Source: Flavobacterium kingsejongi
GTDB taxonomy: Bacteria; Bacteroidota; Bacteroidia; Flavobacteriales; Flavobacteriaceae
Assembly (NCBI RefSeq): GCF_003076475.1
Contig: NZ_CP020919.1
Coordinates: 496,001 to 560,000 of the forward strand
DNA: 64,000 nt
Reading direction: 5' to 3'
Positions 37,200 through 44,606 of this stretch are shown here, one piece after another. The notes under the pieces are model-generated. The model did no database searches. It saw only the letters and a list, made by a program, of their open reading frames with translations, and had not been told where the DNA came from. The position numbers and the translations under genes were made by a program. Each line of letters starts with the position of its first letter. Positions within the stretch are counted from its first letter, which is position 1.

Positions 37200-38183
37200 T
37201 TATAGTTTGGAGAGTGCCTCGTGGATAAAAGTAAGTTCTGCTGCTGAAATTGTCAGGTCCATGGCTTTGGCATTTTCAATCGCCTGTGCTGCATTTCGCG
37301 CTCCCGCCAACACCACCGTAATTCCGGGCTGCAGGCTGGTCCAGCGCAGTACCAACTGAGATAAGGATGCATTTTTAGCTTCCGCTATCGGAGCGATGGT
37401 ATCCAGGAATGTTTTTACCGCATTGGCTTCAAACTGCCCAAAGTACCCATTTCTATGATCGTCTGCTTTTAGTTTGGCCTCCTTAAAATATTTCCCGGTT
37501 AGCAATCCGCGTTCCATCGGGCTATAGGCAATAACCCCAATATTCTTATCGATAGTGTAAGGTACAATATCTTTTTCAATGCCCCGGTTCAGCATGCTAT
37601 ACGATACCTGCTCTGAAGCCAGTACCACTGTTTTTTCTGCGGCTTTCAGTTGTGACAGGTCATAGTTGCAAACACCCGCTGCCCTGATTTTGCCCTGTTC
37701 GATCAGCCGTTGCAACGCTTCCATCGTTTCATCAATGGGCGTTGTAGCATCCGGCCAATGGATCTGTAGCAAATCGATATAATCCGTACCCAGGCGTTTC
37801 AGGCTTTCTTCCAGCTCCTTAATGATATTCGCTTTGGATCCTAATTTGTACACCGGGTAATTACGGCCATCTTCTGTAGCGTCAAAGAAATACTCCCCTT
37901 TGCCGTTATTGCTTCCGTCCCATACCAGCCCGAACTTCGTCAACAGTTGGATTTTATCCCGGCTTCTGTCCCGGATCGCTTCCCCAATCAGTTCCTCGCT
38001 ACGACCCAGGCCATAAAACGGTGCAGTGTCTATTGAGGTCATGCCATGATCCAGTGCAGCATGTATGGCTTTAATCGAGTCTTCTTTTTCATTGCCGCCC
38101 CACATGGTACCCCCGATGGCAAAAGCACCATACGCGATTGCTGATACGTTGAGGTCAGATGTCCCTAATTTTCTATATTCCAT
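37200..38183 (-). CDS. Aldo/keto reductase
   Basis: An NADPH-dependent reductase of 327 residues with the TIM-barrel signatures: DTAPFYGLGRSEELIGEAI with catalytic Asp and Tyr, LLTKFGL with the Lys, LLQIHWPD with the His, and GVIAYSPMERGLLTGK. The layout and length fit the AKR11/AKR12-like group (YghZ/IolS relatives) acting on aldehydes and ketones. It is embedded in the run MdaB, monooxygenase, AKR, VOC with gaps of 2-3 bp, which argues for a shared role in removing reactive carbonyls or quinones. Confidence 0.92.
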   Translation of the reverse strand: MEYRKLGTSDLNVSAIAYGAFAIGGTMWGGNEKEDSIKAIHAALDHGMTSIDTAPFYGLGRSEELIGEAIRDRSRDKIQLLTKFGLVWDGSNNGKGEYFFDATEDGRNYPVYKLGSKANIIKELEESLKRLGTDYIDLLQIHWPDATTPIDETMEALQRLIEQGKIRAAGVCNYDLSQLKAAEKTVVLASEQVSYSMLNRGIEKDIVPYTIDKNIGVIAYSPMERGLLTGKYFKEAKLKADDHRNGYFGQFEANAVKTFLDTIAPIAEAKNASLSQLVLRWTSLQPGITVVLAGARNAAQAIENAKAMDLTISAAELTFIHEALSKL

Positions 38184-38186
38184 GTT

Positions 38187-38477
38187 TTATGCTATTAAAG
38201 TTGTTTTGTAAAGTTGTGCCGGTTGCGCCAGCAATGCCCCCGAACGGGCTATAAAATCCTGTATGTAAGGTTGTGCGTTGTGCTGCTCCAGTCCTGCTTC
38301 ATCTGCCCACAATTCGTGAAAGATAAATACGCGGGGATCTTCGCTGCTTTGGTACAGTTCATACTGCAGGCAGGCGGCTTCCTGTACCGATTGTTCCACC
38401 ATTCCGCTAAGAAGGGTTTTCAGTGCAGCGGTACTCTCTGTAGTACCGGTAACGATTGCTGTTAAATGTATGGCCAT
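38187..38477 (-). CDS. Antibiotic biosynthesis monooxygenase-fold protein (YgiN-like)
   Basis: A 96-residue protein of the ABM fold, a small dimeric beta barrel. It has HLTAIVTGTTESTAAL at the N-terminus and FIFHELWADEAGLEQHNAQP with the usual W and H residues. In Escherichia coli the relative YgiN is a quinol monooxygenase encoded next to the quinone reductase MdaB; here an MdaB-like gene is directly upstream with a 2 bp gap. A cofactor-free quinol oxidation role is inferred from that pairing. Confidence 0.85.
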   Translation of the reverse strand: MAIHLTAIVTGTTESTAALKTLLSGMVEQSVQEAACLQYELYQSSEDPRVFIFHELWADEAGLEQHNAQPYIQDFIARSGALLAQPAQLYKTTLIA

Positions 38478-38479
38478 GA

Positions 38480-39073
38480 TTATGCGATAAATGTTTTTGT
38501 TAAATGAGCTTTGTAGGATTCAATATCTCGTGCCACATCAGCATTCTTTTCAATATCATGAAAATGCATGCTTTCCAGAGGTTCCATTCCGGTAAAGGCG
38601 TTCATACGATGGAAACCAAATAATGGCCCTTCGTCTACCGACTTCTGGCTGAAAAATTCGCCCGGCAGGGTAAAGGCTTCTTTTGGCGCATTCCAGGAAG
38701 TGGTCAGCATGTACTTACGGCCATGCAGCATACCACCTGTCCCATAATTGACCGTAGGATTGGCAGCAGTACGCCCGTCACTATGATAGATTCCTTTGGC
38801 ATGCCCTTCGGTAAAGACCACATCAATGTATTTTTTAAAACCGTGGGGCAACTGGAACCACCATACCGGAGTATGATAGATGACCACATCGGCCCAAACG
38901 AATTTTTCGACTTCTTCTGCCGCAACATAATCACTGTTGATATCGGTTGTTTTTATTTCAAAGTCGGTATGCCCTTCAAAGAAGGAAAGTGTTTCCTGTG
39001 AAATGGTTTCGTTGAACCTTCCGCCGGAGTGGCCGAATTTCTGACCCCCATTAATGATGAATATCTTTGTCAT
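38480..39073 (-). CDS. MdaB-like NAD(P)H quinone oxidoreductase
   Basis: A flavodoxin-fold enzyme of 197 residues, started at the ATG at 39073 (MTKIFIINGGQKFGHSGG); the open frame upstream runs through the promoter. HTPVWWFQLPHGFKKYIDVV and HAKGIYHSDGR are close to MdaB (modulator of drug activity B) motifs for FAD binding and quinone reduction. Two-electron reduction of quinones avoids semiquinone radicals. It is the first gene of the minus-strand operon and diverges from the LysR gene over 100 bp. Confidence 0.88.
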   Translation of the reverse strand: MTKIFIINGGQKFGHSGGRFNETISQETLSFFEGHTDFEIKTTDINSDYVAAEEVEKFVWADVVIYHTPVWWFQLPHGFKKYIDVVFTEGHAKGIYHSDGRTAANPTVNYGTGGMLHGRKYMLTTSWNAPKEAFTLPGEFFSQKSVDEGPLFGFHRMNAFTGMEPLESMHFHDIEKNADVARDIESYKAHLTKTFIA

Positions 39074-39096
39074 TGTACTATTATTTTTTGATGGTA

Positions 39097-39104
39097 CAAA
39101 GTTA
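39097..39104 (-). promoter_or_regulatory. Candidate -7 element for the MdaB operon (TAACTTTG)
   Basis: On the minus strand this reads TAACTTTGTA, a TANNTTTG match 24 bp before the MdaB start. It is embedded in the palindrome GGTA-N6-TACC (39093-39106), a possible regulator contact. Confidence 0.4.
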
Positions 39105-39140
39105 CCGCGCCTTTTCCTATTATTAAAATAACTTAATTCA

Positions 39141-39148
39141 TACCTTTG
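39141..39148 (+). promoter_or_regulatory. Candidate -7 element for the LysR gene (TACCTTTG)
   Basis: The plus strand reads TACCTTTGTA, a TANNTTTG match 26 bp before the LysR ATG, within the small palindrome ATAC-CTTT-GTAT. It mirrors the opposing element at 39097-39104. Confidence 0.4.
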
Positions 39149-39173
39149 TATCATAATTATAATAGCTACAATC

Positions 39174-40133
39174 ATGGTAAATCTGGAATGGTACCGTACT
39201 TTTAAGGCGGTGTATAAATCGGGAACCCTTACGGGGGCAGCAGAAGTGCTGTTTATTTCACAGCCGGGTGTCAGCCTGCACCTGAGTTCCCTTGAGAATT
39301 ATGTAGGCTACAAGCTTTTCGACCGTACCGGAAGGAGGATGGTGCCTACCGAACGCGGAAAGGTGCTCTATAATTTTATCATAGAAGCGCTGACCAAACT
39401 CGAGGAAGCCGAAAAAAACTTCCAGCGCAGTACCGAAAAACATACGCCTACCATCAGTATCGGGATGTGCTTTGAAACATTCCAGATTACGCTCGAACCT
39501 TATATTGCTACCTTGCCGTTTAATGTCATCATTATGTTTGGTGAATACCCGGAGATGGTCGAAAACCTCGAAAAAGGGATACTCGATATCATCATTACCC
39601 CACAGATGGTTCCGCGCAATACGATTGAATACCAGCCTTTTTCTTCCGAAACCATTGTGCTGGTCGGTGGGAATGATACTGATGTAGCAGCTTTTGAGGC
39701 CGTTGTCCAGCAAGAGGATCGTACAGCCGTTGAAAACTGGCTGAAAGAACAAAAATGGTACGGGACTACAGGCGATATGGAACACCTGCGCCGTTTCTGG
39801 CAATTGAATTTCAACAAATACCCGGATTTCCGCCCGAATTATATTGTACCCAACCTCAACTCCATCGTCCGTTGCCTGGCCAGTGGGATTGGGCTTTCTG
39901 TAGTTCCGGATTTCCTCTGCCGCAAAGAAATCGAAAACGGCAGTATTCAACTCGTGTGGGAAGGCAGCCCGAAGTTGGAGAATACCCTTTATTTTGCGAC
40001 ACGCAAGAAAACCATTTACGAAGATGAAATTGCAAGTATCAAAACCATCTTTTTAAAAGTGATGACCGCCACACCATCCGAAAATCCGTTACACTCCAAC
40101 GGATTAACGAAAATGCCATCCGAAAGGGTATAA
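39174..40133 (+). CDS. LysR family transcriptional regulator
   Basis: A 319-residue regulator. The N-terminal winged HTH (about 1-60) reads LEWYRTFKAVYKSGTLTGAA and SQPGVSLHLSSLE, followed by the linker helix and a two-lobed effector domain (PTISIGMCFETFQITL to the end). It is transcribed away from the MdaB operon, the classic arrangement in which LysR controls its divergent neighbours and itself. The inducer is unknown; a quinone or electrophile fits the target genes. The C-terminal ~20 residues are polar and poorly conserved. Confidence 0.9.
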   Translation: MVNLEWYRTFKAVYKSGTLTGAAEVLFISQPGVSLHLSSLENYVGYKLFDRTGRRMVPTERGKVLYNFIIEALTKLEEAEKNFQRSTEKHTPTISIGMCFETFQITLEPYIATLPFNVIIMFGEYPEMVENLEKGILDIIITPQMVPRNTIEYQPFSSETIVLVGGNDTDVAAFEAVVQQEDRTAVENWLKEQKWYGTTGDMEHLRRFWQLNFNKYPDFRPNYIVPNLNSIVRCLASGIGLSVVPDFLCRKEIENGSIQLVWEGSPKLENTLYFATRKKTIYEDEIASIKTIFLKVMTATPSENPLHSNGLTKMPSERV

Positions 40134-40139
40134 CGCAAC

Positions 40140-40166
40140 AAAGGATTTTCATAATGAAAATCCTTT
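40140..40166. terminator. Hairpin between the LysR gene and the minus-strand operon
   Basis: AAAGGATTTTCAT (40140-40152) and ATGAAAATCCTTT (40154-40166) form a 13-bp perfect stem. It is placed between convergent genes; the flanking U-tail is weak, so efficiency is uncertain. Confidence 0.5.
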
Positions 40167-40192
40167 GGCGTTCTTAGTGGTTTGGCAGATGT

Positions 40193-41218
40193 TTATTTAA
40201 AAATAATTTGCAGCACGCGGATCATAATCCGGTTGATGGGATACACCAGTCCGTTCGCGCAATAAGCAATACTCAGTTCTTCTTCCGGGTAGTACCACAC
40301 CTGGGAAGCAAAACCATCTAAAGCACCGTGGTGCCCATGTCCGGGTTTACCGCAAAAACCAATCGGGTGGATGCCCATCCCGAAGGTATCCTTCTCCGTT
40401 AACAGGTACTCCAGTGTCTCCTGGGAAAAGAACTTTCCGGTGAACACGGCACGTATAAATAGCGTCAGGTCATAGGGTGATGCGACGACCGCTCCTGCAC
40501 CATGGGCGATATCCATACAGGTCGAATCTTCCACTACCCAGTCCTCCTGGAAAGTATAGGAATAACATTCGTTATGCTGAACGGCAATCTTGCCACCATA
40601 ATAGGTACTGTTGAGTTGTCCCCTATTACAGATCCGCTCTTTGATCAATTGTTTTAAAGACAGGCCGGTGACCCGTTCCGCTATAAATCCGAGGAAGATA
40701 TAATTGGAATTCGAATATACCGCCATTTGGTCCGGTTCAAAATCGGGAGTGCATTGTATGATCCGGTCGATGACCTGCTGTTGCGTCTTCGGCACAATAG
40801 ACCACGCCCTAAAGTTGGGTGTATCACTGATATCATGCAGCCCGCTCCTGTGGTGGAGCAGGTCACTGATCCGGATACGATCCCCGTTCGGGACACCCGG
40901 AATGTATTTGGACAGTACGGCATTGAGGTCCAAAAGGCCTTCTTCGTACAACTGAAAAATCAGGACGGCTGTAAAGGATTTTGAAATGGAACCTACCCGG
41001 TACCGTGTATATTGGTGTGCGGGGATTTTCCCGGTAGGAGTGGTAAACTTATACCCTACCGAATGCTGGTAGACAACAGTATCTTTTACAGCGATACAAA
41101 TGCTGCCCATCCCCATATTATTGTCATAAAGCGTATTGAAAAATGTGGCTAATGCTTCTTTAGCCAAGTCGGAAATGATAGATCCGGTTTCCGGTACCGG
41201 CTGGTTTTGATACTGCAT
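40193..41218 (-). CDS. Beta-lactamase-fold serine hydrolase
   Basis: A 341-residue protein of the class C beta-lactamase/D-aminopeptidase fold. S77-I-S-K80 is the nucleophile motif, Y168-S-N170 the second, and GHGHHGALDG near the C-terminus stands for the third (H/K-x-G). There is no signal peptide, so it is cytoplasmic and not a drug-resistance beta-lactamase; members of this fold include esterases, amidases and acyl transferases. It is the last gene of the six-gene amino-sugar-type operon, 12 bp after the HAD gene, and might deacylate or acylate the pathway product. That role is inferred from context only. Confidence 0.85.
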   Translation of the reverse strand: MQYQNQPVPETGSIISDLAKEALATFFNTLYDNNMGMGSICIAVKDTVVYQHSVGYKFTTPTGKIPAHQYTRYRVGSISKSFTAVLIFQLYEEGLLDLNAVLSKYIPGVPNGDRIRISDLLHHRSGLHDISDTPNFRAWSIVPKTQQQVIDRIIQCTPDFEPDQMAVYSNSNYIFLGFIAERVTGLSLKQLIKERICNRGQLNSTYYGGKIAVQHNECYSYTFQEDWVVEDSTCMDIAHGAGAVVASPYDLTLFIRAVFTGKFFSQETLEYLLTEKDTFGMGIHPIGFCGKPGHGHHGALDGFASQVWYYPEEELSIAYCANGLVYPINRIMIRVLQIIFK

Positions 41219-41230
41219 AACAGTGCTTTT

Positions 41231-42043
41231 TTAAAGGTTGTGATGTATTCGCTGCTGTAAGATTGCTGTCACAAAATTCCCCACCCCGTTATCATTATTG
41301 GAGGTGGTCATACAATCGGCTTTGGAGCGCACCAAGGCATTGGCATTGGCCATCGCGACCCCAATTCCCGATGCGACCAATAATTCAATATCATTCACAT
41401 CGTCCCCAAAGGCAACCACATGCGACATATCGAGCCCCAGGCTTCCGGTAATGTATTCCACAGCACTGCATTTTGAAATCAGGCGTGGCATGACCTGGAT
41501 GAATTTCCCTTCTTCGGTAATCAGCAACCGTTGGTCTTCCGTCAGGAGTGCTGTGATTTCATGGTGTGGAAAATTCCGGTCTTCGGCGATTACCGTGACC
41601 TTGTTTACCGCTTTCTCCAACAGTACTTCCAAAGGGTGGAGCTCCGCCTTAAAATCGGAATTTGGCTGCTTTTCGATACAGGGAGCATAAATGCGCCCAC
41701 CCGATTCTATAGAGAAAAAGTAGTGGCTGTAATCCGTATGGAGTTTGGTAATCAGCGGGGCTATGTGCAGCGCATCCATGGTGATATTAAAGAGTTCCTT
41801 CCCCTCTTTCTGCGCCGTTGTACCGTTGGAAAACACCCAATAGTCCTGGCAGAATGCCTCATATACTGGCTTCGGGATCATGCTGGCGGGACGGGCCGTA
41901 TTAAAAATAAGGTGCATGCCCAGCGCCCTGCATTCGTTTAAGGCGTCCACTGTAATAGGAGCCACTGTGCCGTCTGTTTGCAATAAAGTGCCATCAAGGT
42001 CGATGGACAGGACCTGTATATTCGTATAATTTTGAACTGTCAT
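41231..42043 (-). CDS. Cof-type HAD-IIB sugar phosphatase
   Basis: A 270-residue phosphatase of the haloacid dehalogenase superfamily, class IIB cap. Motif I is D15-L-D17-G-T-L, motif II lies in IFNTARP, the Lys in FIQVMPRLISKCSAV, and motif IV in VVAFGDDVNDIELLVASG. Cof-type enzymes act on sugar phosphates and small phosphoesters. It lies 1 bp from the upstream DegT gene. NtdB, the kanosamine 6-phosphate phosphatase of Bacillus subtilis, is also a Cof-like HAD protein of similar size (about 280 residues), and its partners NtdA and NtdC have family counterparts here. Confidence 0.92.
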   Translation of the reverse strand: MTVQNYTNIQVLSIDLDGTLLQTDGTVAPITVDALNECRALGMHLIFNTARPASMIPKPVYEAFCQDYWVFSNGTTAQKEGKELFNITMDALHIAPLITKLHTDYSHYFFSIESGGRIYAPCIEKQPNSDFKAELHPLEVLLEKAVNKVTVIAEDRNFPHHEITALLTEDQRLLITEEGKFIQVMPRLISKCSAVEYITGSLGLDMSHVVAFGDDVNDIELLVASGIGVAMANANALVRSKADCMTTSNNDNGVGNFVTAILQQRIHHNL

Positions 42044-42044
42044 A

Positions 42045-43082
42045 TCAGTAAGGATAATTATTGATTATAGTAGCCATTTGGGCTAACTGTTCCGGCGTAT
42101 ACCGCTGATGCACCGGGATTGTGGTGGTCGTTTCTAACAGATGTTCTGCATTCGGGCAGTCGGCACTGTATTTCCAGAGCACCGGATATTCATACAGCGG
42201 CCAGATATTGTATTTTTTCATATCCGATGGTATGCCCTCTTTTACGAGATAGCTGGCCAATGCAGCCCCACCCTGATCCGATTGCAGCAGCAGCCGTTGG
42301 TAACTCGGTATTGATCCCGGCACTACTTCCAGTTCGCGGACTGCCGGATGATCAATCTGTGCTATAATACTTTGGCTTTGTTGTGCCCGCAGGTTCAGAT
42401 TGTCCGGGAGTTCTGCCAGGGCTGATATACCCTTTTCCGCTAAATAGGGACTCAGCCTGTAGTTCACCCCAAAATCAATTCCGTTGAGGTTCCCCATCCG
42501 GCTGTAGGACAGCGCCCGCCGGTAATATGCTTCATTATCCGTCAACAGGAAACCACCCTCCCCGGTCGAAAACATCTTATTCTTCTGGGTGCTGAAACAG
42601 GCAATATCACAAAACTGCGACAAAGGTAATCCGTTATACTGTGTCCCGGCACAATGAGCCAGGTCAAAAATCAGGGGAATTTCCCTTTCGGCCGCCCAAA
42701 GTTCAATCGCTTCCGCCGGGATGCCATACCCCCACATGGGGACTTCCACTATCGCTTTGGTCTTTCGGGTAAGCGAATGCTGTAATCCGGCGATATCCAG
42801 GCCAAAGTGGGTCCGGCAGCAATCCGAAAAAACCAGTTCAGCCCCGGTGGAAAGAATGGGAAACGCAGTACACAATGGTGCTGCGGCCGAAGTAATCACT
42901 TCATCCCCGGACTGGATCCCTACTGCCTGCAAGGCAACAATAATGGCCGCCGTACCCGAGGTGAGCGAAACACAATAGGCTGCATTAAAATATTTTTTGA
43001 GCGCATTTTCATAGTCGGTTACCGACGCGCTGTGGTCCAGGGCATCCATACCCGGAAACAATACAAAATCGGTGATGTCCAT
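42045..43082 (-). CDS. DegT/DnrJ/EryC1/StrS-type aminotransferase (second copy)
   Basis: A PLP-dependent sugar aminotransferase of 345 residues. The cofactor site is intact: SLTSGTAAI for phosphate, FDLAHCAGT with the Asp that holds the pyridine nitrogen, and K169 in FSTQKNKMFSTGEGG as the Schiff-base lysine. It lacks the first ~25 residues found in its paralogue at 44606-45727. The two share an unusual VPMWGY motif and a C-terminal CPNAE, so they came from one duplication or one specialised subfamily. The gaps to its neighbours are 1 bp on both sides. Confidence 0.9.
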   Translation of the reverse strand: MDITDFVLFPGMDALDHSASVTDYENALKKYFNAAYCVSLTSGTAAIIVALQAVGIQSGDEVITSAAAPLCTAFPILSTGAELVFSDCCRTHFGLDIAGLQHSLTRKTKAIVEVPMWGYGIPAEAIELWAAEREIPLIFDLAHCAGTQYNGLPLSQFCDIACFSTQKNKMFSTGEGGFLLTDNEAYYRRALSYSRMGNLNGIDFGVNYRLSPYLAEKGISALAELPDNLNLRAQQSQSIIAQIDHPAVRELEVVPGSIPSYQRLLLQSDQGGAALASYLVKEGIPSDMKKYNIWPLYEYPVLWKYSADCPNAEHLLETTTTIPVHQRYTPEQLAQMATIINNYPY

Positions 43083-43083
43083 C

Positions 43084-44127
43084 TTATAATAGTGTTGAAT
43101 GTTCTACTTCGGTTTTGAGCCGGCTGGATTTGTAATCCATGCCTTTCTGGATATCTTCCATCGCTTCATAGACCTTAATCATATCCGTCAGGGCATGTTC
43201 ATAGGGCGTGTCGTGCAATACATGTTCAAAGAAGATATTCAGTTCCGTTTCATATCCGGCTTTCGAATACCCACTTTTCAACGGACTGGGCGTGTAGACC
43301 GTTACGCATTGTTTCGCTTTGAGGTCAAAGGGCGCAATGGCATTATTACCCGTGGTAATTTCAATATTGGCAAGGTCATCAATCCGTACCGTATTCCCCT
43401 GGTCGCTGATCATTTCCACCTGGTGGCGAAAGCGCGGATAATAGGAACCACTTTTCAGGCAACCGATGATCCCGTTTTCAAATTCGATCATGATCTGGAG
43501 CACCAGCGGATAGTCATTTTTAGAAAAGTGAACATCCAGCGTTTTATATTTCCCCCCAATCGAGAGGATGTAATCCAGCGGATGGATGAGTTGTGCCAGC
43601 AAGAAAGATTCTATCGTAGAGTCAAGGTTCCATAACGGTTCTTTGGGTTTGCTGCTAATGTGCTCAATAAGGACAAAGGACAGCGCACCAAAATCGGCAT
43701 TGCAAATCACGTTTTTCAATATCTCATGCGAATCCGTATAGCTGAAATTCATACCTACTCCCGTTTTGATGCCCTGTGCGGCTGCGATCCCTACGAGGTC
43801 ATTCAGCTGTTCCAGATTTCGCGTCGGCGGTTTTTCAATGAATACATGGATTCCATTTTGCATCGCATGTTTCGCTACCGCATAATGGATATCGGGATAG
43901 GAAGAGATCACGATCACATCGATATTTTCGGTCGCAATCATCACTTCATACGAGGTATACTGCTGGAACACCCCAAATTTATGTTCAAAAGCGTCCAGTG
44001 CCTTTTGCGAAACATCACAGATCGCTACAATCTTGGTGTACTGGCTGATGGAAATCGGGACAAACAAATTATCACACATTTGCTCGCCTAACCCGACCAC
44101 CGCGATTCTTAGTTTTTTAGATTTCAT
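43084..44127 (-). CDS. Gfo/Idh/MocA family NAD(P)-dependent dehydrogenase
   Basis: A 347-residue oxidoreductase acting on sugars or cyclitols. The N-terminal Rossmann domain has IAVVGLGEQM (the third Gly of the usual G-x-G-x-x-G is replaced) and continues to FIEKPPTRNLEQL, the E-K-P motif with the catalytic Lys. The C-terminal domain begins GVGMNFSYTDSHEI and carries LIHPLDYILSIGG with the conserved His. NtdC of Bacillus subtilis, glucose-6-phosphate 3-dehydrogenase, belongs to this family and is about 350 residues. The start overlaps the NUDIX stop by 4 bp, indicating translational coupling. Confidence 0.92.
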   Translation of the reverse strand: MKSKKLRIAVVGLGEQMCDNLFVPISISQYTKIVAICDVSQKALDAFEHKFGVFQQYTSYEVMIATENIDVIVISSYPDIHYAVAKHAMQNGIHVFIEKPPTRNLEQLNDLVGIAAAQGIKTGVGMNFSYTDSHEILKNVICNADFGALSFVLIEHISSKPKEPLWNLDSTIESFLLAQLIHPLDYILSIGGKYKTLDVHFSKNDYPLVLQIMIEFENGIIGCLKSGSYYPRFRHQVEMISDQGNTVRIDDLANIEITTGNNAIAPFDLKAKQCVTVYTPSPLKSGYSKAGYETELNIFFEHVLHDTPYEHALTDMIKVYEAMEDIQKGMDYKSSRLKTEVEHSTLL

Positions 44128-44606
44128 AATTGCTTTGGGGTGTTACATAGTTTATTATACGTATCGGTAATGGTGCTTCGGGTGCCTTCAAAGGTGTTGA
44201 CCGTCGCAATGTCGGCTATGGGTACCCATCGTACAGCTTTAGTCTCGGCAGCATTCAGGGTCAGTTCCCCTCCGATGGCTGTACCGATATAGGTCATGTC
44301 GATATGGTAATGGGCCGCCTCTTTTGAAGAAGCCGGTATCAGTTGCTGGTAGAGGTATTCGGGAGGCAGCAAACATTCCGCATCCGAAACCGGGTGCAGC
44401 TGGTGAAGGAAGGAAACCAGCCGGATCCCTATTCCCGTTTCTTCCAGCACTTCCCGTATGGCGGCTTCATTGGGATTTTCAACCGGTTCCACGTGGCCGC
44501 CCGGTACCATCCAGCGGTCAAACTTCCGGTGGTGGATCAATAATACATCGGTATCCTGCGCTAAAGTGCGGAATACGATTACACTAACAGTAGGTTGTTT
44601 TTTCAT
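44124..44606 (-). CDS. NUDIX hydrolase
   Basis: A 160-residue pyrophosphohydrolase. The full Nudix box G-x5-E-x7-R-E-U-x-E-E-x-G-U is seen from G37 to I59 (with E43, R51-E52, E55-E56, G58). The family cleaves nucleoside diphosphates linked to another group. It is translationally coupled on both sides: a 1-bp overlap with the first aminotransferase and a 4-bp overlap with the dehydrogenase. Context suggests housecleaning of, or a step on, a nucleotide-linked intermediate, but no NDP-sugar genes are in the operon. The substrate is unknown. Confidence 0.92.
   Translation of the reverse strand: MKKQPTVSVIVFRTLAQDTDVLLIHHRKFDRWMVPGGHVEPVENPNEAAIREVLEETGIGIRLVSFLHQLHPVSDAECLLPPEYLYQQLIPASSKEAAHYHIDMTYIGTAIGGELTLNAAETKAVRWVPIADIATVNTFEGTRSTITDTYNKLCNTPKQL

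Noticed and set aside
40193-41218. Beta-lactamase resistance gene
   Set aside because: The fold and S-x-x-K motif are there, but there is no signal peptide, and the operon context points to metabolism.
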